Below, one piece after another: positions 1 to 8,365 of a stretch of 36,671 bases of DNA (the stretch's first letter is position 1; each line of letters starts with the position of its first letter). Origin of the DNA: HGM11788 sp964654945. Its GTDB lineage: Bacteria > Bacillota > Clostridia > Lachnospirales > CAG-274. The stretch spans positions 1-36,671 of the forward strand of contig CAZZLN010000014.1 in NCBI GenBank assembly GCA_964654945.1. Reading direction: 5' to 3'. Below the pieces are notes generated by a model. That model did no database searches and was not told where the DNA came from. It was given only the letters and a program-made list of their open reading frames with translations. Position numbers and translations under genes: made by a program.

Positions 1-40
1 TTGGTATTGATTAATGTTTTTCATATAACTAATTATACCA

Positions 41-77
41 AAAAATCGCTGTAAGCACTATGCCTACAGCGATTTTT
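41..77. terminator. Bidirectional intrinsic terminator
   Basis: A 13-bp perfect stem (AAAAATCGCTGTA at 41-53 paired with TACAGCGATTTTT at 65-77) encloses an 11-base loop with an inner GCA/TGC pairing. The stem ends in A and T runs on both sides, so it can stop transcription either way. It probably ends a plus-strand gene lying left of the window. Confidence 0.85.
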
Positions 78-187
78 CTTTGGGGCTTTTTTACAGTCCC
101 TTTATAATAGTAAAAAGAACAAAATACAAAAATCAAAAAAGGTAGTCGCAAATTAAAAATTTTTATAAATACATTGTATAATCATAT

Positions 188-224
188 AAAAATCGACTTT
201 GTAAAACAACAAAGCCGATTTTTT
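188..224. terminator. Bidirectional terminator downstream of the sulfhydrylase gene
   Basis: AAAAATCG and CTTTGT (188-202, one mismatched base between) pair with ACAAAG and CGATTTTT (209-223). Read on the minus strand it gives a hairpin followed by TTTTTATA, suiting the end of the operon whose last gene stops at 341. The rest of 1-340 shows no credible ORF. An imperfect GC-containing inverted repeat around 277-311 has no T tail and is not called. Confidence 0.8.
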
Positions 225-340
225 ATGCAAATTATATAGATTGTTCACAATTTGTTAATTCTATGGGGCTGCCTTTTCAAGCTCTGCCGTATAATCAATA
301 TGCCGGCTTGATATGTTTACACAAAGGCCAAAGCATATTT

Positions 341-1609
341 TTAAATTTTAGCAAGAGCCTGCTCAATATCATCAATAATATCATCAGCATTTTCAATACC
401 CACTGACATTCTGATAAGTTCAGGCTTTACTCCGCATTCTTCAAGCTGTTTATCATTCATCTGTCTGTGAGTTGAGCTTGCAGGGTGAAGCACACCTGTT
501 CTTGCATCAGCAACATGACAAACAATATTACAAAACTTTAAGCTGTCCATCATTTTAGCGCTTGCTTCTCTGCCGCCCTTTGGCCCAAATGCAATTACGC
601 CGCTGCAGCCAAGAGGAAGATATTTCTTGGCAAGCTCATAATCATCACTTGATTCAAGTCCCGGATAGCTTACCCATGCAATCTTATCGTTAGCTTCAAG
701 ATACTTTGCTACCTTTAAGGCATTTTCACTGTGTCTTTCCATTCTTAAATGCAGTGTTTCAAGACCTAAGTTAAGGAGAAAACAATTCATAGGAGCAGGT
801 GCAGCACCTAAATCTCTCATAAGCTGAACCCTTGCTTTTGCAATATATGCAGCTTTTCCAAAATGCTCAGTATAAATAACACCATGATAAGAATCATCAG
901 GAGTTGTCATACCCGGGAACTTGCCGCTTGCCGCCCAGTCAAAATTACCGCTGTCTACAATTACACCGCCAAGAGATACTGCATGACCGTCCATATATTT
1001 AGATGTTGAATGTGTTACAATATCTGCACCATATTCAATTGGTCTGCAAAGAATAGGTGTAGGGAATGTATTATCTATAATAAGAGGAACATTGTTATTA
1101 TGAGCAAGTGCAGCAAACTTTTCAATATCAAGTACCTTTAATGCGGGATTTGCAAGAGTTTCGCCAAACACGGCCTTTGTGTTAGGCTTAACCAGCTTCT
1201 GAAGCTCATCTAAGGGCAGGTCAGGCTCAGCAAATGTTACATCAAGTCCAAATCTTTTAAGTGTTACGCCTAAAAGATTGAATGTACCTCCATAAATTGT
1301 TGCAGCACTTATAATATGGTCCCCTGCACTGCATATATTCATAATAGCAATAAGGGAAGCAGCCTGTCCGGCAGATGTAAGCATAGCACCAACACCGCCC
1401 TCAAGGTCTGCAATTTTCTTTTCTACGGCATCAGCAGTAGGATTAGCTAATCTTGTGTAGAAAAAGCCGTCAGTTTTAAGGTCAAACAAATCCCCCATTT
1501 CCTGTGCTGATGAATATTTATAAGTTGTGCTTTGTACAATAGGCAATACCCTTGGTTCACCATTTTTTGGTGTATATCCGGATTGCACACATTTTGTTTC
1601 TATTTTCAT
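341..1609 (-). CDS. metY: O-acetylhomoserine sulfhydrylase (Cys/Met metabolism PLP enzyme)
   Basis: This is a PLP-dependent enzyme of the cystathionine gamma-synthase fold type I family. In the MetY branch it makes homocysteine from O-acetylhomoserine and sulfide in the cytoplasm. The 422 residues match the usual MetY length. The PLP lysine lies in the motif THSTSKYMDGH, and the N-terminal FFYTRLANPTADAVEKKIADLEGG is typical of the group. The ATG start follows a strong GAGGAGAAA site. The gene lies 47 bp after hydF on the same strand with no clear terminator between, so read-through from the hydrogenase-maturation operon is likely. MetY is preferred to MetB/MetZ because of the length and the DGHAVSLGG loop, but the substrate is inferred. 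Confidence 0.88.
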   Translation of the reverse strand: MKIETKCVQSGYTPKNGEPRVLPIVQSTTYKYSSAQEMGDLFDLKTDGFFYTRLANPTADAVEKKIADLEGGVGAMLTSAGQAASLIAIMNICSAGDHIISAATIYGGTFNLLGVTLKRFGLDVTFAEPDLPLDELQKLVKPNTKAVFGETLANPALKVLDIEKFAALAHNNNVPLIIDNTFPTPILCRPIEYGADIVTHSTSKYMDGHAVSLGGVIVDSGNFDWAASGKFPGMTTPDDSYHGVIYTEHFGKAAYIAKARVQLMRDLGAAPAPMNCFLLNLGLETLHLRMERHSENALKVAKYLEANDKIAWVSYPGLESSDDYELAKKYLPLGCSGVIAFGPKGGREASAKMMDSLKFCNIVCHVADARTGVLHPASSTHRQMNDKQLEECGVKPELIRMSVGIENADDIIDDIEQALAKI

Positions 1610-1656
1610 TTAATTTCTCCTCGTATAATAAGTTTAGACATAAATTTTAATGATGT

Positions 1657-2862
1657 TTAAACTGATTTTATTTTTTCAGCATACTCGGGAAATACCTGTA
1701 TGCTTCTTTTTAAAATTCCATTTATATAGGCAATAAATATACCATAATTTGTTATAGGAACATTCTGTTCTTTGCATACTGCTACCCTATGCTTCATTTC
1801 TTTTTCGTTAAGGGTACAGCCTCCGCAGTGAATTACCGCCTTGTATTTAGATAAATCTCTTAGAAATTCCGTACCGCTTGAAAATTCAAAATTTATATTT
1901 TTATCTGTGTGAGATTTTAGCCATTTAGGTATTTTTACGGTACCTATATCATCACACTGTCTGTGATGAGTACATCCCTCTGATATAAGAATAGTATCGC
2001 CATCATCTAAACAGTCAATAGCCTTTACCGCTTTTATTGCCTCGTCTAAATCTCCTTTATATCTTGCCATAAGTATGGAAAATGAAGTTAGCAGTATATC
2101 TTCAGGCACAATTTTTTTAACCTTATTAAATGCCTGTGAATCAGTAATAACCATTTTAGGTTTTTTCCCAAGACTTTTAAGAGCAGCATCAAGCTCAGTA
2201 TCTCTTGTAACAACTGATATTGCTCCTGCTTCAAGAATATCTCTTATTGTCTGCTGCTGAGGAAGAATAAGCCTGCCCTTTGGTGCGGCCTTATCAATAG
2301 GAACAACAAGCACAACAACATCATTTTTATCAAGCTTATCACCTATAATTTTTAATGTCATATTGTCTGCAGGCACAAGCTTTGCTATTTTTTCTTTAAG
2401 CTCCCAAATATTTTCGCCTGTTTTTGCACTTACCCATATTGAATTGGGAAGAGTATATTTGTTATTAACCTCATCAGATTTATTAATAATTATGATATAA
2501 GGAAGCTTTTTATCCTCAATTGCTTCAACAATGGCATTATCCTCATCAGTCATACCGATATTTCCGTCTATAACAAGAAGTGCAATATCAGTTTTATTTA
2601 AAACCTGATAGCTTTTTTCAACTCTCTTTGAGCCAAGCTCGCCCTCATCATCAATTCCGGGTGTATCAATAATCATAACAGGTCCAAGAGGCAAAAGCTC
2701 CATAGCTTTCTGAACAGGGTCAGTTGTTGTGCCTTTAATATCTGAAACTATAGCAAGGCTCTGCCCTGTAATTGCATTTATGATACTTGATTTTCCTGCA
2801 TTTCTTCTGCCAAATATTCCTATGTGTATTCTGTCAGATTTCGGAGTGTCATTTAAACCCAT
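1657..2862 (-). CDS. hydF: [FeFe]-hydrogenase maturation GTPase HydF
   Basis: HydF is the scaffold that assembles the 2Fe subcluster of the H-cluster and delivers it to [FeFe] hydrogenase. The N-terminal GTPase domain has the P-loop GRRNAGKSS (residues ~19-27), DTPG (~66-69) and NKSD. The C-terminal half carries the iron-sulfur ligand pattern of the family, CTHH followed about 50 residues later by HCGGC. Its 401 residues are normal for HydF. It starts 12 bp after hydG behind an AGGAGGCG site, so the two are surely co-transcribed. No hydE or hydrogenase structural gene lies in the window. Confidence 0.95.
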   Translation of the reverse strand: MGLNDTPKSDRIHIGIFGRRNAGKSSIINAITGQSLAIVSDIKGTTTDPVQKAMELLPLGPVMIIDTPGIDDEGELGSKRVEKSYQVLNKTDIALLVIDGNIGMTDEDNAIVEAIEDKKLPYIIIINKSDEVNNKYTLPNSIWVSAKTGENIWELKEKIAKLVPADNMTLKIIGDKLDKNDVVVLVVPIDKAAPKGRLILPQQQTIRDILEAGAISVVTRDTELDAALKSLGKKPKMVITDSQAFNKVKKIVPEDILLTSFSILMARYKGDLDEAIKAVKAIDCLDDGDTILISEGCTHHRQCDDIGTVKIPKWLKSHTDKNINFEFSSGTEFLRDLSKYKAVIHCGGCTLNEKEMKHRVAVCKEQNVPITNYGIFIAYINGILKRSIQVFPEYAEKIKSV

Positions 2863-2874
2863 AGCATTCGCCTC

Positions 2875-4293
2875 CTAAAATCTGAAATCTCTTTCACCCT
2901 TAGAGATTAAGCCAAGTCTTTCAATTACAATATTTTTAACCTTTTCATTAGGTATATTTTCTATTTCTTTCATAATAAGCTCTGTGCCAATTTTCTTTGT
3001 ATCATCAGAAGCATAGTCCTCAAGATACTCTTTTAAAGTCATTAAAGCATTAGGGTGGCAGCAGTTTTGAATTTGACCGCTCTTGCAAAGGCTCATAAAT
3101 CTGTCGCCTGTTCTGCCCTCTCTGTAACAGGCAGTACAAAAGCTTGGTATATAACCCATTTTCATAAGCCAGTTTACTACCTCATCAAGAGTTCTTCTGT
3201 CTTCAACATCAAACTGCTCAGAATTATTGTCATCTTCTTCAGGATCTGCATAACCTCCAACACTTGTTTTTGAGCCTCCGCTTATTTGAGATACACCAAG
3301 ATGGAGAACTCTTTCTCTTGTTTTCTGAGATTCTCTTGTAGAAATAATCATACCTGTATATGGAACTGCAATTCTTATACAAGCTACAATTTTTGCAAAA
3401 ATATCATCATTTATTGCATCAGAAAAATCATCAGTATCAATATCATCAGCAGGTCTTATTCTTGGTACTGAAATTGTGTGGGGTCCTACTCCATGAACAG
3501 CTTCCAAATGCTCTGCGTGCATAAGAAGTCCGGCAAATTCATATCTGTATTTTTCAAGACCAAATAAAACACCGCAGCCTACATCATCAATACCTGCCTC
3601 CATAGCTCTGTCCATAGCTTCTGTATGATAAGCATAATTATGCTTAGGCCCTGTTGGGTGAAGCTTTTCATAGCTTTTCTTATGATAAGTTTCCTGAAAC
3701 AGTATATATGTACCTATTCCGGCTTCTTTAAGCTTTCTGTAATTTTCAACAGTAGTAGCAGCAATATTTACATTAACACGTCTTATAGCACCATTTTTAT
3801 GCTTTATTGAATATATAGTCTTTATACATTCAAGTATATATTCTATAGGATTATTTACAGGATCCTCCCCTGATTCGATTGCAAGTCGTTTATGCCCTAA
3901 ATCCTGAAGTGCAATAACTTCTTTCCTGACCTCCTCCTGTGTAAGCTTTTTTCTTGCAATATGCTTATTTTTTAAATGATAAGGACAGTATACACAGCCA
4001 TTTACACAATAGTTGGAAAGATATAAAGGCGCAAACATTACTATTCTGTTACCGTAAAAGTCCTTTTTAATTTGCTCTGCAAGGGCATAAATTTCCTGAT
4101 TTTTTTCTTCATCATTACAGGCAAGAAGCACTGATGCCTCTCTGTGAGATAGTCCTTTTCTAAGCTTTGCCTTTTCAATAATACTGTCAATTAATTCAGT
4201 ATTATCTTTGTTCTTGTCAGCATAATCCAGAGTTTCAACTATTTCCTCATGGGATATAAACTCCTCTGCTTTAAGTGATTTAGGATTGTACAT
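2875..4293 (-). CDS. hydG: [FeFe]-hydrogenase maturation radical SAM tyrosine lyase HydG
   Basis: HydG cleaves tyrosine to p-cresol and dehydroglycine and supplies the CO and cyanide ligands of the H-cluster iron. The radical-SAM cluster motif CVNGCVYC (CX3CX2C) is near residues 96-103. A second C-terminal cluster motif, CTACYREG...LCKSGQIQNCC, separates HydG from ThiH, which lacks the auxiliary cluster. Its 472 residues are typical. The start follows GAAAGGAG. Upstream, 60 bp separate it from the TM1266-like gene, and that spacer holds a small AATTATC/GATAATT hairpin at 4323-4346 that does not have terminator polarity for this strand. Confidence 0.96.
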   Translation of the reverse strand: MYNPKSLKAEEFISHEEIVETLDYADKNKDNTELIDSIIEKAKLRKGLSHREASVLLACNDEEKNQEIYALAEQIKKDFYGNRIVMFAPLYLSNYCVNGCVYCPYHLKNKHIARKKLTQEEVRKEVIALQDLGHKRLAIESGEDPVNNPIEYILECIKTIYSIKHKNGAIRRVNVNIAATTVENYRKLKEAGIGTYILFQETYHKKSYEKLHPTGPKHNYAYHTEAMDRAMEAGIDDVGCGVLFGLEKYRYEFAGLLMHAEHLEAVHGVGPHTISVPRIRPADDIDTDDFSDAINDDIFAKIVACIRIAVPYTGMIISTRESQKTRERVLHLGVSQISGGSKTSVGGYADPEEDDNNSEQFDVEDRRTLDEVVNWLMKMGYIPSFCTACYREGRTGDRFMSLCKSGQIQNCCHPNALMTLKEYLEDYASDDTKKIGTELIMKEIENIPNEKVKNIVIERLGLISKGERDFRF

Positions 4294-4355
4294 TTTAAAT
4301 AAACTCCTTTCTTTCAGGTCAGAATTATCTTCCCTGTTAGATAATTATTTTTTTA

Positions 4356-4595
4356 TTAATTAAATATTGTTTTTGTTGTTACTCCTGTAAGATTGCCAAG
4401 CTTTCCTGCCAATGCGCTTATAGCATCACTTGGAGCATCAAGAGCAACACTTATAATTGATATATTTTTTTCTTTGTACGGAATGCCCATTCTGCCTATT
4501 ATGTAATCCGAAAATTCGTGGAGATAATTATTGATTTCACTGACACTGTTTTTGTCGGATACAATAATACTTATTAAAGCAACTCTTTTTTCCAT
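4356..4595 (-). CDS. TM1266-like iron-only hydrogenase system regulator
   Basis: This 79-residue protein matches the TM1266/ACT-like family annotated as putative iron-only hydrogenase system regulator. It has the opening KRVALISIIV, the central GRMGIPYKEKNISIISVALDAP and the ending LGNLTGVTTKTIFN. These proteins have an ACT-like ferredoxin fold and almost always sit beside hyd maturation genes; their ligand is not established. It is the first gene of the operon, has AAGGAGGCG before its ATG, and has a well-formed promoter upstream. The family assignment is firm; a regulatory role rests on context. Confidence 0.85.
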   Translation of the reverse strand: MEKRVALISIIVSDKNSVSEINNYLHEFSDYIIGRMGIPYKEKNISIISVALDAPSDAISALAGKLGNLTGVTTKTIFN

Positions 4596-4637
4596 ATGAT
4601 CGCCTCCTTAAATAATATATCTATTTTTAACAGTTAT

Positions 4638-4666
4638 ATTTTATCACAATTATTTTGCCATATCAA
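4638..4666 (-). promoter_or_regulatory. Sigma-A-type promoter of the hyd operon
   Basis: On the minus strand TTGATA (4666-4661) is separated by 17 bp from TAAAAT (4643-4638), about 40 bp before the TM1266-like start. Both hexamers are close to consensus. Confidence 0.75.
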
Positions 4667-4741
4667 CAAAATAGTTTAATATTTTTATATATATTAAATT
4701 TTATTTTTAATAGTAATCCTATATGTGTCCAAATTTAAAGA

Positions 4742-4777
4742 GTTGTTGCAAAATAAATTGCATCAACCAATTTTTTT
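4742..4777 (+). terminator. Terminator-like hairpin in the divergent region
   Basis: GTTGTTGCAA (4742-4751) pairs with TTGCATCAAC (4758-4767) with one T-T mismatch, and seven T follow at 4771-4777. In the plus direction it is a standard intrinsic terminator, but no plus-strand gene lies between it and the divergent hyd promoter. It could end a short unannotated plus-strand RNA or block antisense transcription. Confidence 0.5.
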
Positions 4778-4880
4778 GTATAAACTAAACATAAATTATT
4801 ACATTTTTATTTATTTTGTTTCATATTTAGTGTAATTATTACAGTATTTCTGTATAGTTTTGAAATTTTTTCTATAAATT

Positions 4881-4897
4881 ATTACATAATTGTTACA
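4881..4897 (-). promoter_or_regulatory. WalR (YycF)-like box
   Basis: Read on the minus strand this is TGTAAC-N5-TGTAAT, fitting the known WalR consensus TGTWAH-N5-TGTWAH exactly. It lies about 40 bp upstream of the -35 of an NlpC/P60 cell-wall hydrolase gene, the class of target WalR controls in Firmicutes. Further TGTAAT half-sites occur at 4798-4803 and as a palindrome TGTAATTATTACA at 4831-4843. Binding is inferred. Confidence 0.5.
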
Positions 4898-4937
4898 CGA
4901 TTTTTTCTTATTAAGCATTGATTTTTTAAATTTTTAC

Positions 4938-4965
4938 TTGACTTTTACTTGTATTGTGGTAAAAT
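4938..4965 (+). promoter_or_regulatory. Promoter of the NlpC/P60 gene
   Basis: TTGACT (4938-4943), a 16-bp spacer and TAAAAT (4960-4965) form a near-consensus sigma-A promoter. The leader runs about 40 bases to a GGAGG site at 4999-5003 and ATG at 5013. The remainder of 4596-5012 is extremely AT-rich with no ORF. Confidence 0.75.
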
Positions 4966-5012
4966 ATAGTTCGTAATATTTATGAAATATTTACAAGTGG
5001 AGGTTAATAATT

Positions 5013-5756
5013 ATGAAATATTTTAATTTAAAAAATAAGTTTTTAATTCTTATATGTATATTTACAATGTTAAATTCATTATCAGCCGCAAAAGCTGCTG
5101 AAGATTCATTTACTTTACTTGGTGCTGCTACATTAGAGCCTGTAAAAAATACAAATCCTGATATTTATGTAACAGTAAATGAAGAAAACGTCATATTGTA
5201 TTCTGACTCGAAAGAAACTTCAAGAAATATAAAAAAATTGCCAAAAGACTATGCTCTTTCCGTTTTAGGTGCAGAATATGGCTGGATATATGTTCAGGAC
5301 GATAATAACAATAAAGGATATATAAGGGCAAATATGCTTACATTTAAAAACGGTCAGAAGCCTGTCAATACAGAATTAAAATCACAAAAGGCTATGGAAA
5401 TAGTAGAATATTCAAAGAAATTTATTGGCACACCCTATGTTTGGGGAGGTACAAATTTAAGAACAGGAGTTGACTGTTCCGGTCTTATTTATAGTGTTTA
5501 TAAAGATAATGGCATTAATTTAAGCAGAAGTTCAAGAGAAATGTATAACAATAACGGAACATCTGTTAATAAATCCGATTTAAAGGAAGGTGACCTTGTA
5601 TTCTTTAATACTTCAGGCAGCGGTGTTTCTCACGTTGGTATGTATATAGGAAACGGTCAATATATTCATTCAGGCAACAGCGGCGTTGCCATTGCCAGCC
5701 TTAACAGCAATTATTCATCAAGAACATATGTAGGTGCAAAAAGAATTATAGCTTAA
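5013..5756 (+). CDS. Secreted SH3-NlpC/P60 peptidoglycan endopeptidase
   Basis: This is a predicted exported cell-wall hydrolase that cuts stem peptides (gamma-D-Glu/meso-DAP type bonds in related enzymes). Residues 1-28 form a signal peptide with a lysine-containing N region, a hydrophobic core LILICIFTML and an AKA cleavage site. Residues ~50-110 look like a bacterial SH3 domain, and ~122-247 is the NlpC/P60 domain with the catalytic set Cys155 (GVDCSGL), His207 (VSHVGM) and His219 (YIHSG). At 247 residues it is a compact member. It is monocistronic, with its own promoter, an upstream WalR-like box and a downstream terminator. Confidence 0.93.
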   Translation: MKYFNLKNKFLILICIFTMLNSLSAAKAAEDSFTLLGAATLEPVKNTNPDIYVTVNEENVILYSDSKETSRNIKKLPKDYALSVLGAEYGWIYVQDDNNNKGYIRANMLTFKNGQKPVNTELKSQKAMEIVEYSKKFIGTPYVWGGTNLRTGVDCSGLIYSVYKDNGINLSRSSREMYNNNGTSVNKSDLKEGDLVFFNTSGSGVSHVGMYIGNGQYIHSGNSGVAIASLNSNYSSRTYVGAKRIIA

Positions 5757-5762
5757 GCAAAT

Positions 5763-5792
5763 AGCCGGCAGGGATTATTCTCTGCCGGCTTT
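5763..5792. terminator. Bidirectional terminator between convergent genes
   Basis: AGCCGGCAG (5763-5771) pairs perfectly with CTGCCGGCT (5782-5790) and is followed by TTT. It serves the NlpC/P60 gene on the plus strand. It also overlaps the last codons of the permease gene on the minus strand, whose stop is at 5775-5777. Confidence 0.85.
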
Positions 5793-6890
5793 ATTATCAG
5801 ATTTTAAATAATCATCAATAATAATTTTAAAAAATGAAACAACAGGAACAACAAATATCATTCCCCATATTCCAAATATATTGGCTGCCACAGCTAACGC
5901 TATTATTACAACCACAGGACTTAATTTAACATTTTCACCTACAATTTTAGGTACAATACATATACTATCTATCTGCTGAATAATAAATATAGCAATACCC
6001 GCATAAAGAGCATTCATATATTCACCGCTTAAAACAGTAATTCCTACTGTCATAATAAATCCAAAAACAGCACCAAAATATGGAATAATATTTAAAAACC
6101 CGCTTATTATTCCTATAGGAACAGAAAACGGAACACCAATCAGTGACAACACAGTACTCATAATAGCCGACAAAATAACGGCATCAGTAAACTGTCCCTT
6201 AATATATCCCATAAAAGCTCTGTTTAGATTTATTAAAATATAAGTAGTCACATGGGTTATCTTTTCAGGAAGCAAATTGTAATACATTTTAACATTTTTA
6301 AGAATTCTCCCTTTATCTTTCAAAAAATAAACAGATATTATTAAGCTAAGAAAAAGCTGTGCAAACCATTTGCCGATTTTTAATATATATATCTTATCGA
6401 ATAAACCAACCAAGTAATCTTTAATATCTTTATAAAAGGTCAGATTATATTTATCAGCAATACTGCTGATATAATTTAAAACTTTTTCTGAATTTTTACT
6501 GAATGTACTTAAATGATGTTCAATGCCCTCATACATTGTATATTTGCCAAACTCCGTAATATTTAGAGTAATTCCGCCTGCAATAAGGAGTATAAAAATT
6601 AAAAGAATTAAAAAAGCTGCCATTACTGACAGCCCTCTTTTGATGTGTAAACCAACAAAATATTCTACCAGCGGATTTAAAACATAAGCTATAGCAAACC
6701 CTATGATAATCACAGAAAATACCGATAACACTACCGATATACTTTTTAAAAAGCCTCTGTATATGCCTCCCATATTCAAAAGAGCATATACTATTAAATC
6801 TACAGCATTTTTAAAAATATATATTATCATAAAAGTGAATATAATGTAAAAACATAATTTAAAATAGCTTTTGTCCCATGGTAAATTCAT
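5775..6890 (-). CDS. AI-2E family transporter / PerM-YtvI-like permease
   Basis: This 371-residue polytopic membrane protein of the AI-2E transporter (UPF0118) family has about seven to eight hydrophobic segments. The family signature is seen in GIISGFLNIIPYFGAVFGF and in the C-terminal QQIDSICIVPKIVGENVKLSPVVV segment, with PVVSFFKIIIDDY at the end. Family members include Na+/H+ antiporters and, in E. coli TqsA, an AI-2 exporter, so the substrate here is unknown. Its ATG overlaps the stop of pepD by one base (TAATG), so the two genes are translationally coupled. Its 3' end lies inside the shared terminator hairpin. Confidence 0.88.
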   Translation of the reverse strand: MNLPWDKSYFKLCFYIIFTFMIIYIFKNAVDLIVYALLNMGGIYRGFLKSISVVLSVFSVIIIGFAIAYVLNPLVEYFVGLHIKRGLSVMAAFLILLIFILLIAGGITLNITEFGKYTMYEGIEHHLSTFSKNSEKVLNYISSIADKYNLTFYKDIKDYLVGLFDKIYILKIGKWFAQLFLSLIISVYFLKDKGRILKNVKMYYNLLPEKITHVTTYILINLNRAFMGYIKGQFTDAVILSAIMSTVLSLIGVPFSVPIGIISGFLNIIPYFGAVFGFIMTVGITVLSGEYMNALYAGIAIFIIQQIDSICIVPKIVGENVKLSPVVVIIALAVAANIFGIWGMIFVVPVVSFFKIIIDDYLKSDNKAGRE

Positions 6891-8305
6891 TAAATCTTCT
6901 CCAATACATTTAATACAAAGTCATACACCCTGTTAATTGAAGAAATACTTGCACTTTCCTTAGGAGTATGAATATCATAAAGATTTGGTCCAAAGCTTAC
7001 CATATCCATATCAGGAATTTTTTCTGATATAAGTCCGCATTCAAGTCCCGCATGTACAGTTTCAACTCTTGGTCTGCTGCCATACATTCTCTCATAAACC
7101 TCTATCATAGTATCTCTAAGGATTGAAACAGGATTGTAAACCCAAGAAGGATAATCCCCTTTATATACAGTATTGCCGCCGCAAAGCTTTCCTAAACTGC
7201 AAATCTGATTATAAATATAATCTTTTCTGCTTAAAATTTCACTTCTCAATGCACAGACAATATTTACACAGCTGTCTTTGTGTAAAACAATACCTATATT
7301 ATTGGAGCTTTCAGCCATATTAAGCTCCATATTCATAGACTGAATTCCATTAGGCATAAGCATAATTGCATTTATAACATTTTCAGCACTTTTATCTGTC
7401 ATTACTTTGCTGCTGTCAGTTATATCTTCACAGTAAATTTTGATATTTTTTTCCGTATCGATATATTCTCTCTTTACAATAGCTTCAAATTCTTCAGCAC
7501 ATTTTTTAATTTCATCACTATTCTCTGCAGAAACAATAATCTGAGCCTCTCTTGGTATAGCATTATCTTTTGCTCCGCCATGAATATCACAAAGAGCGGA
7601 TTTTGTATTTTTCAAAATATAATCTGCAAGCCTTGCAGATATAACATTTGCATTAGCTCTGTATTTATTAATATCAATGCCTGAATGTCCCCCTGCAAGT
7701 CCCGAAACAACCACCTTGACATAATTATTATAAATAGAATTTGTATATTCAACAGGAATTGTTGTAGTTGTCTTTCTTCCGCCTGCACAGCCTACTGTAA
7801 ATATACCCTCCTCCTCAGAATCAATATTAAGCATAAGTCTGCCCTTTATAAGAGATGGGTCAATACCGGCAGCACCAAGCATACCGACTTCCTCATCAGT
7901 GGTTATAAGCACTTCTAAAGGAGGATGAGCTATTGTATTATCATCAAGCGCAGCCATAGCCATAGCAACTGCAACACCATCGTCAGCACCAAGTGTTGTT
8001 CCGTCTGCATGAATAATATCACCATCATATATAACCTTAATAGGGTCTTTTTCAAAATCGTGAATTACATTATGATTTTTTTCACATACCATATCCATAT
8101 GACCCTGAATAACTACAGCAGGAGAATTTTCTTTGCCCGGTGATGCAGGCTTTTTTATAATAATATTATTTGCACTATCCTGATGCACCCATAAATTTCT
8201 GTCATTTGCAAACTTCGCCAAGTAATCACTTATTGCTTTTTCATTACCTGAACCTCTTGGTATTTTATTTATTTCTTCAAAAAAATATAAAACCTTATTT
8301 TCCAT
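6890..8305 (-). CDS. pepD: Aminoacyl-histidine dipeptidase (PepD, M20C)
   Basis: This cytosolic zinc dipeptidase of family M20C, also called Xaa-His dipeptidase or beta-alanyl-histidine dipeptidase, takes part in peptide catabolism. Metal and catalytic motifs are visible: GHMDMV (~78-83), TTLGADDGVAVA (~112-123) and TTDEEVGMLGA (~145-155), followed by GLAGGHSG and the C-terminal FGPNLYDIHTPKE with the metal-binding His. The 471 residues are typical of the family. The GTG-free ATG start has AGGGAGTG ahead of it. It is coupled to the downstream permease by a one-base overlap. A hairpin in the spacer separates it from the PFL gene. Confidence 0.93.
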   Translation of the reverse strand: MENKVLYFFEEINKIPRGSGNEKAISDYLAKFANDRNLWVHQDSANNIIIKKPASPGKENSPAVVIQGHMDMVCEKNHNVIHDFEKDPIKVIYDGDIIHADGTTLGADDGVAVAMAMAALDDNTIAHPPLEVLITTDEEVGMLGAAGIDPSLIKGRLMLNIDSEEEGIFTVGCAGGRKTTTTIPVEYTNSIYNNYVKVVVSGLAGGHSGIDINKYRANANVISARLADYILKNTKSALCDIHGGAKDNAIPREAQIIVSAENSDEIKKCAEEFEAIVKREYIDTEKNIKIYCEDITDSSKVMTDKSAENVINAIMLMPNGIQSMNMELNMAESSNNIGIVLHKDSCVNIVCALRSEILSRKDYIYNQICSLGKLCGGNTVYKGDYPSWVYNPVSILRDTMIEVYERMYGSRPRVETVHAGLECGLISEKIPDMDMVSFGPNLYDIHTPKESASISSINRVYDFVLNVLEKI

Positions 8306-8336
8306 ACTTACACTCCCTGATTATTTATAATATGAG

Positions 8337-8362
8337 TATACCCTCCAAATCAGGAGGGTATA
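8337..8362. terminator. Perfect hairpin between PFL and pepD genes
   Basis: TATACCCTCC (8337-8346) and GGAGGGTATA (8353-8362) form a 10-bp perfect stem with a 6-base loop. It begins 4 bp after the PFL gene stop on the minus strand. There is no T run after it, so it may be a weak terminator, an mRNA 3'-end stabiliser or a processing site rather than a strong intrinsic terminator. Confidence 0.5.
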
Positions 8363-8365
8363 CCA

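Noticed and set aside
277..311. Third terminator after the sulfhydrylase gene
   Set aside because: The TCAAGC/GCTTGA inverted repeat has a weak interior and no T run; the terminator at 188-224 explains the end of the operon.
1610..1656. S-box or T-box riboswitch before the sulfhydrylase gene
   Set aside because: Only 47 bp separate it from hydF, too short for these elements, and no terminator/antiterminator pair is seen.
2075..4290. Plus-strand ORFs of 61-72 codons opposite hydF and hydG (for example 3055-3273)
   Set aside because: They are mirror frames of strongly supported genes, lack ribosome sites and show no protein-family features.
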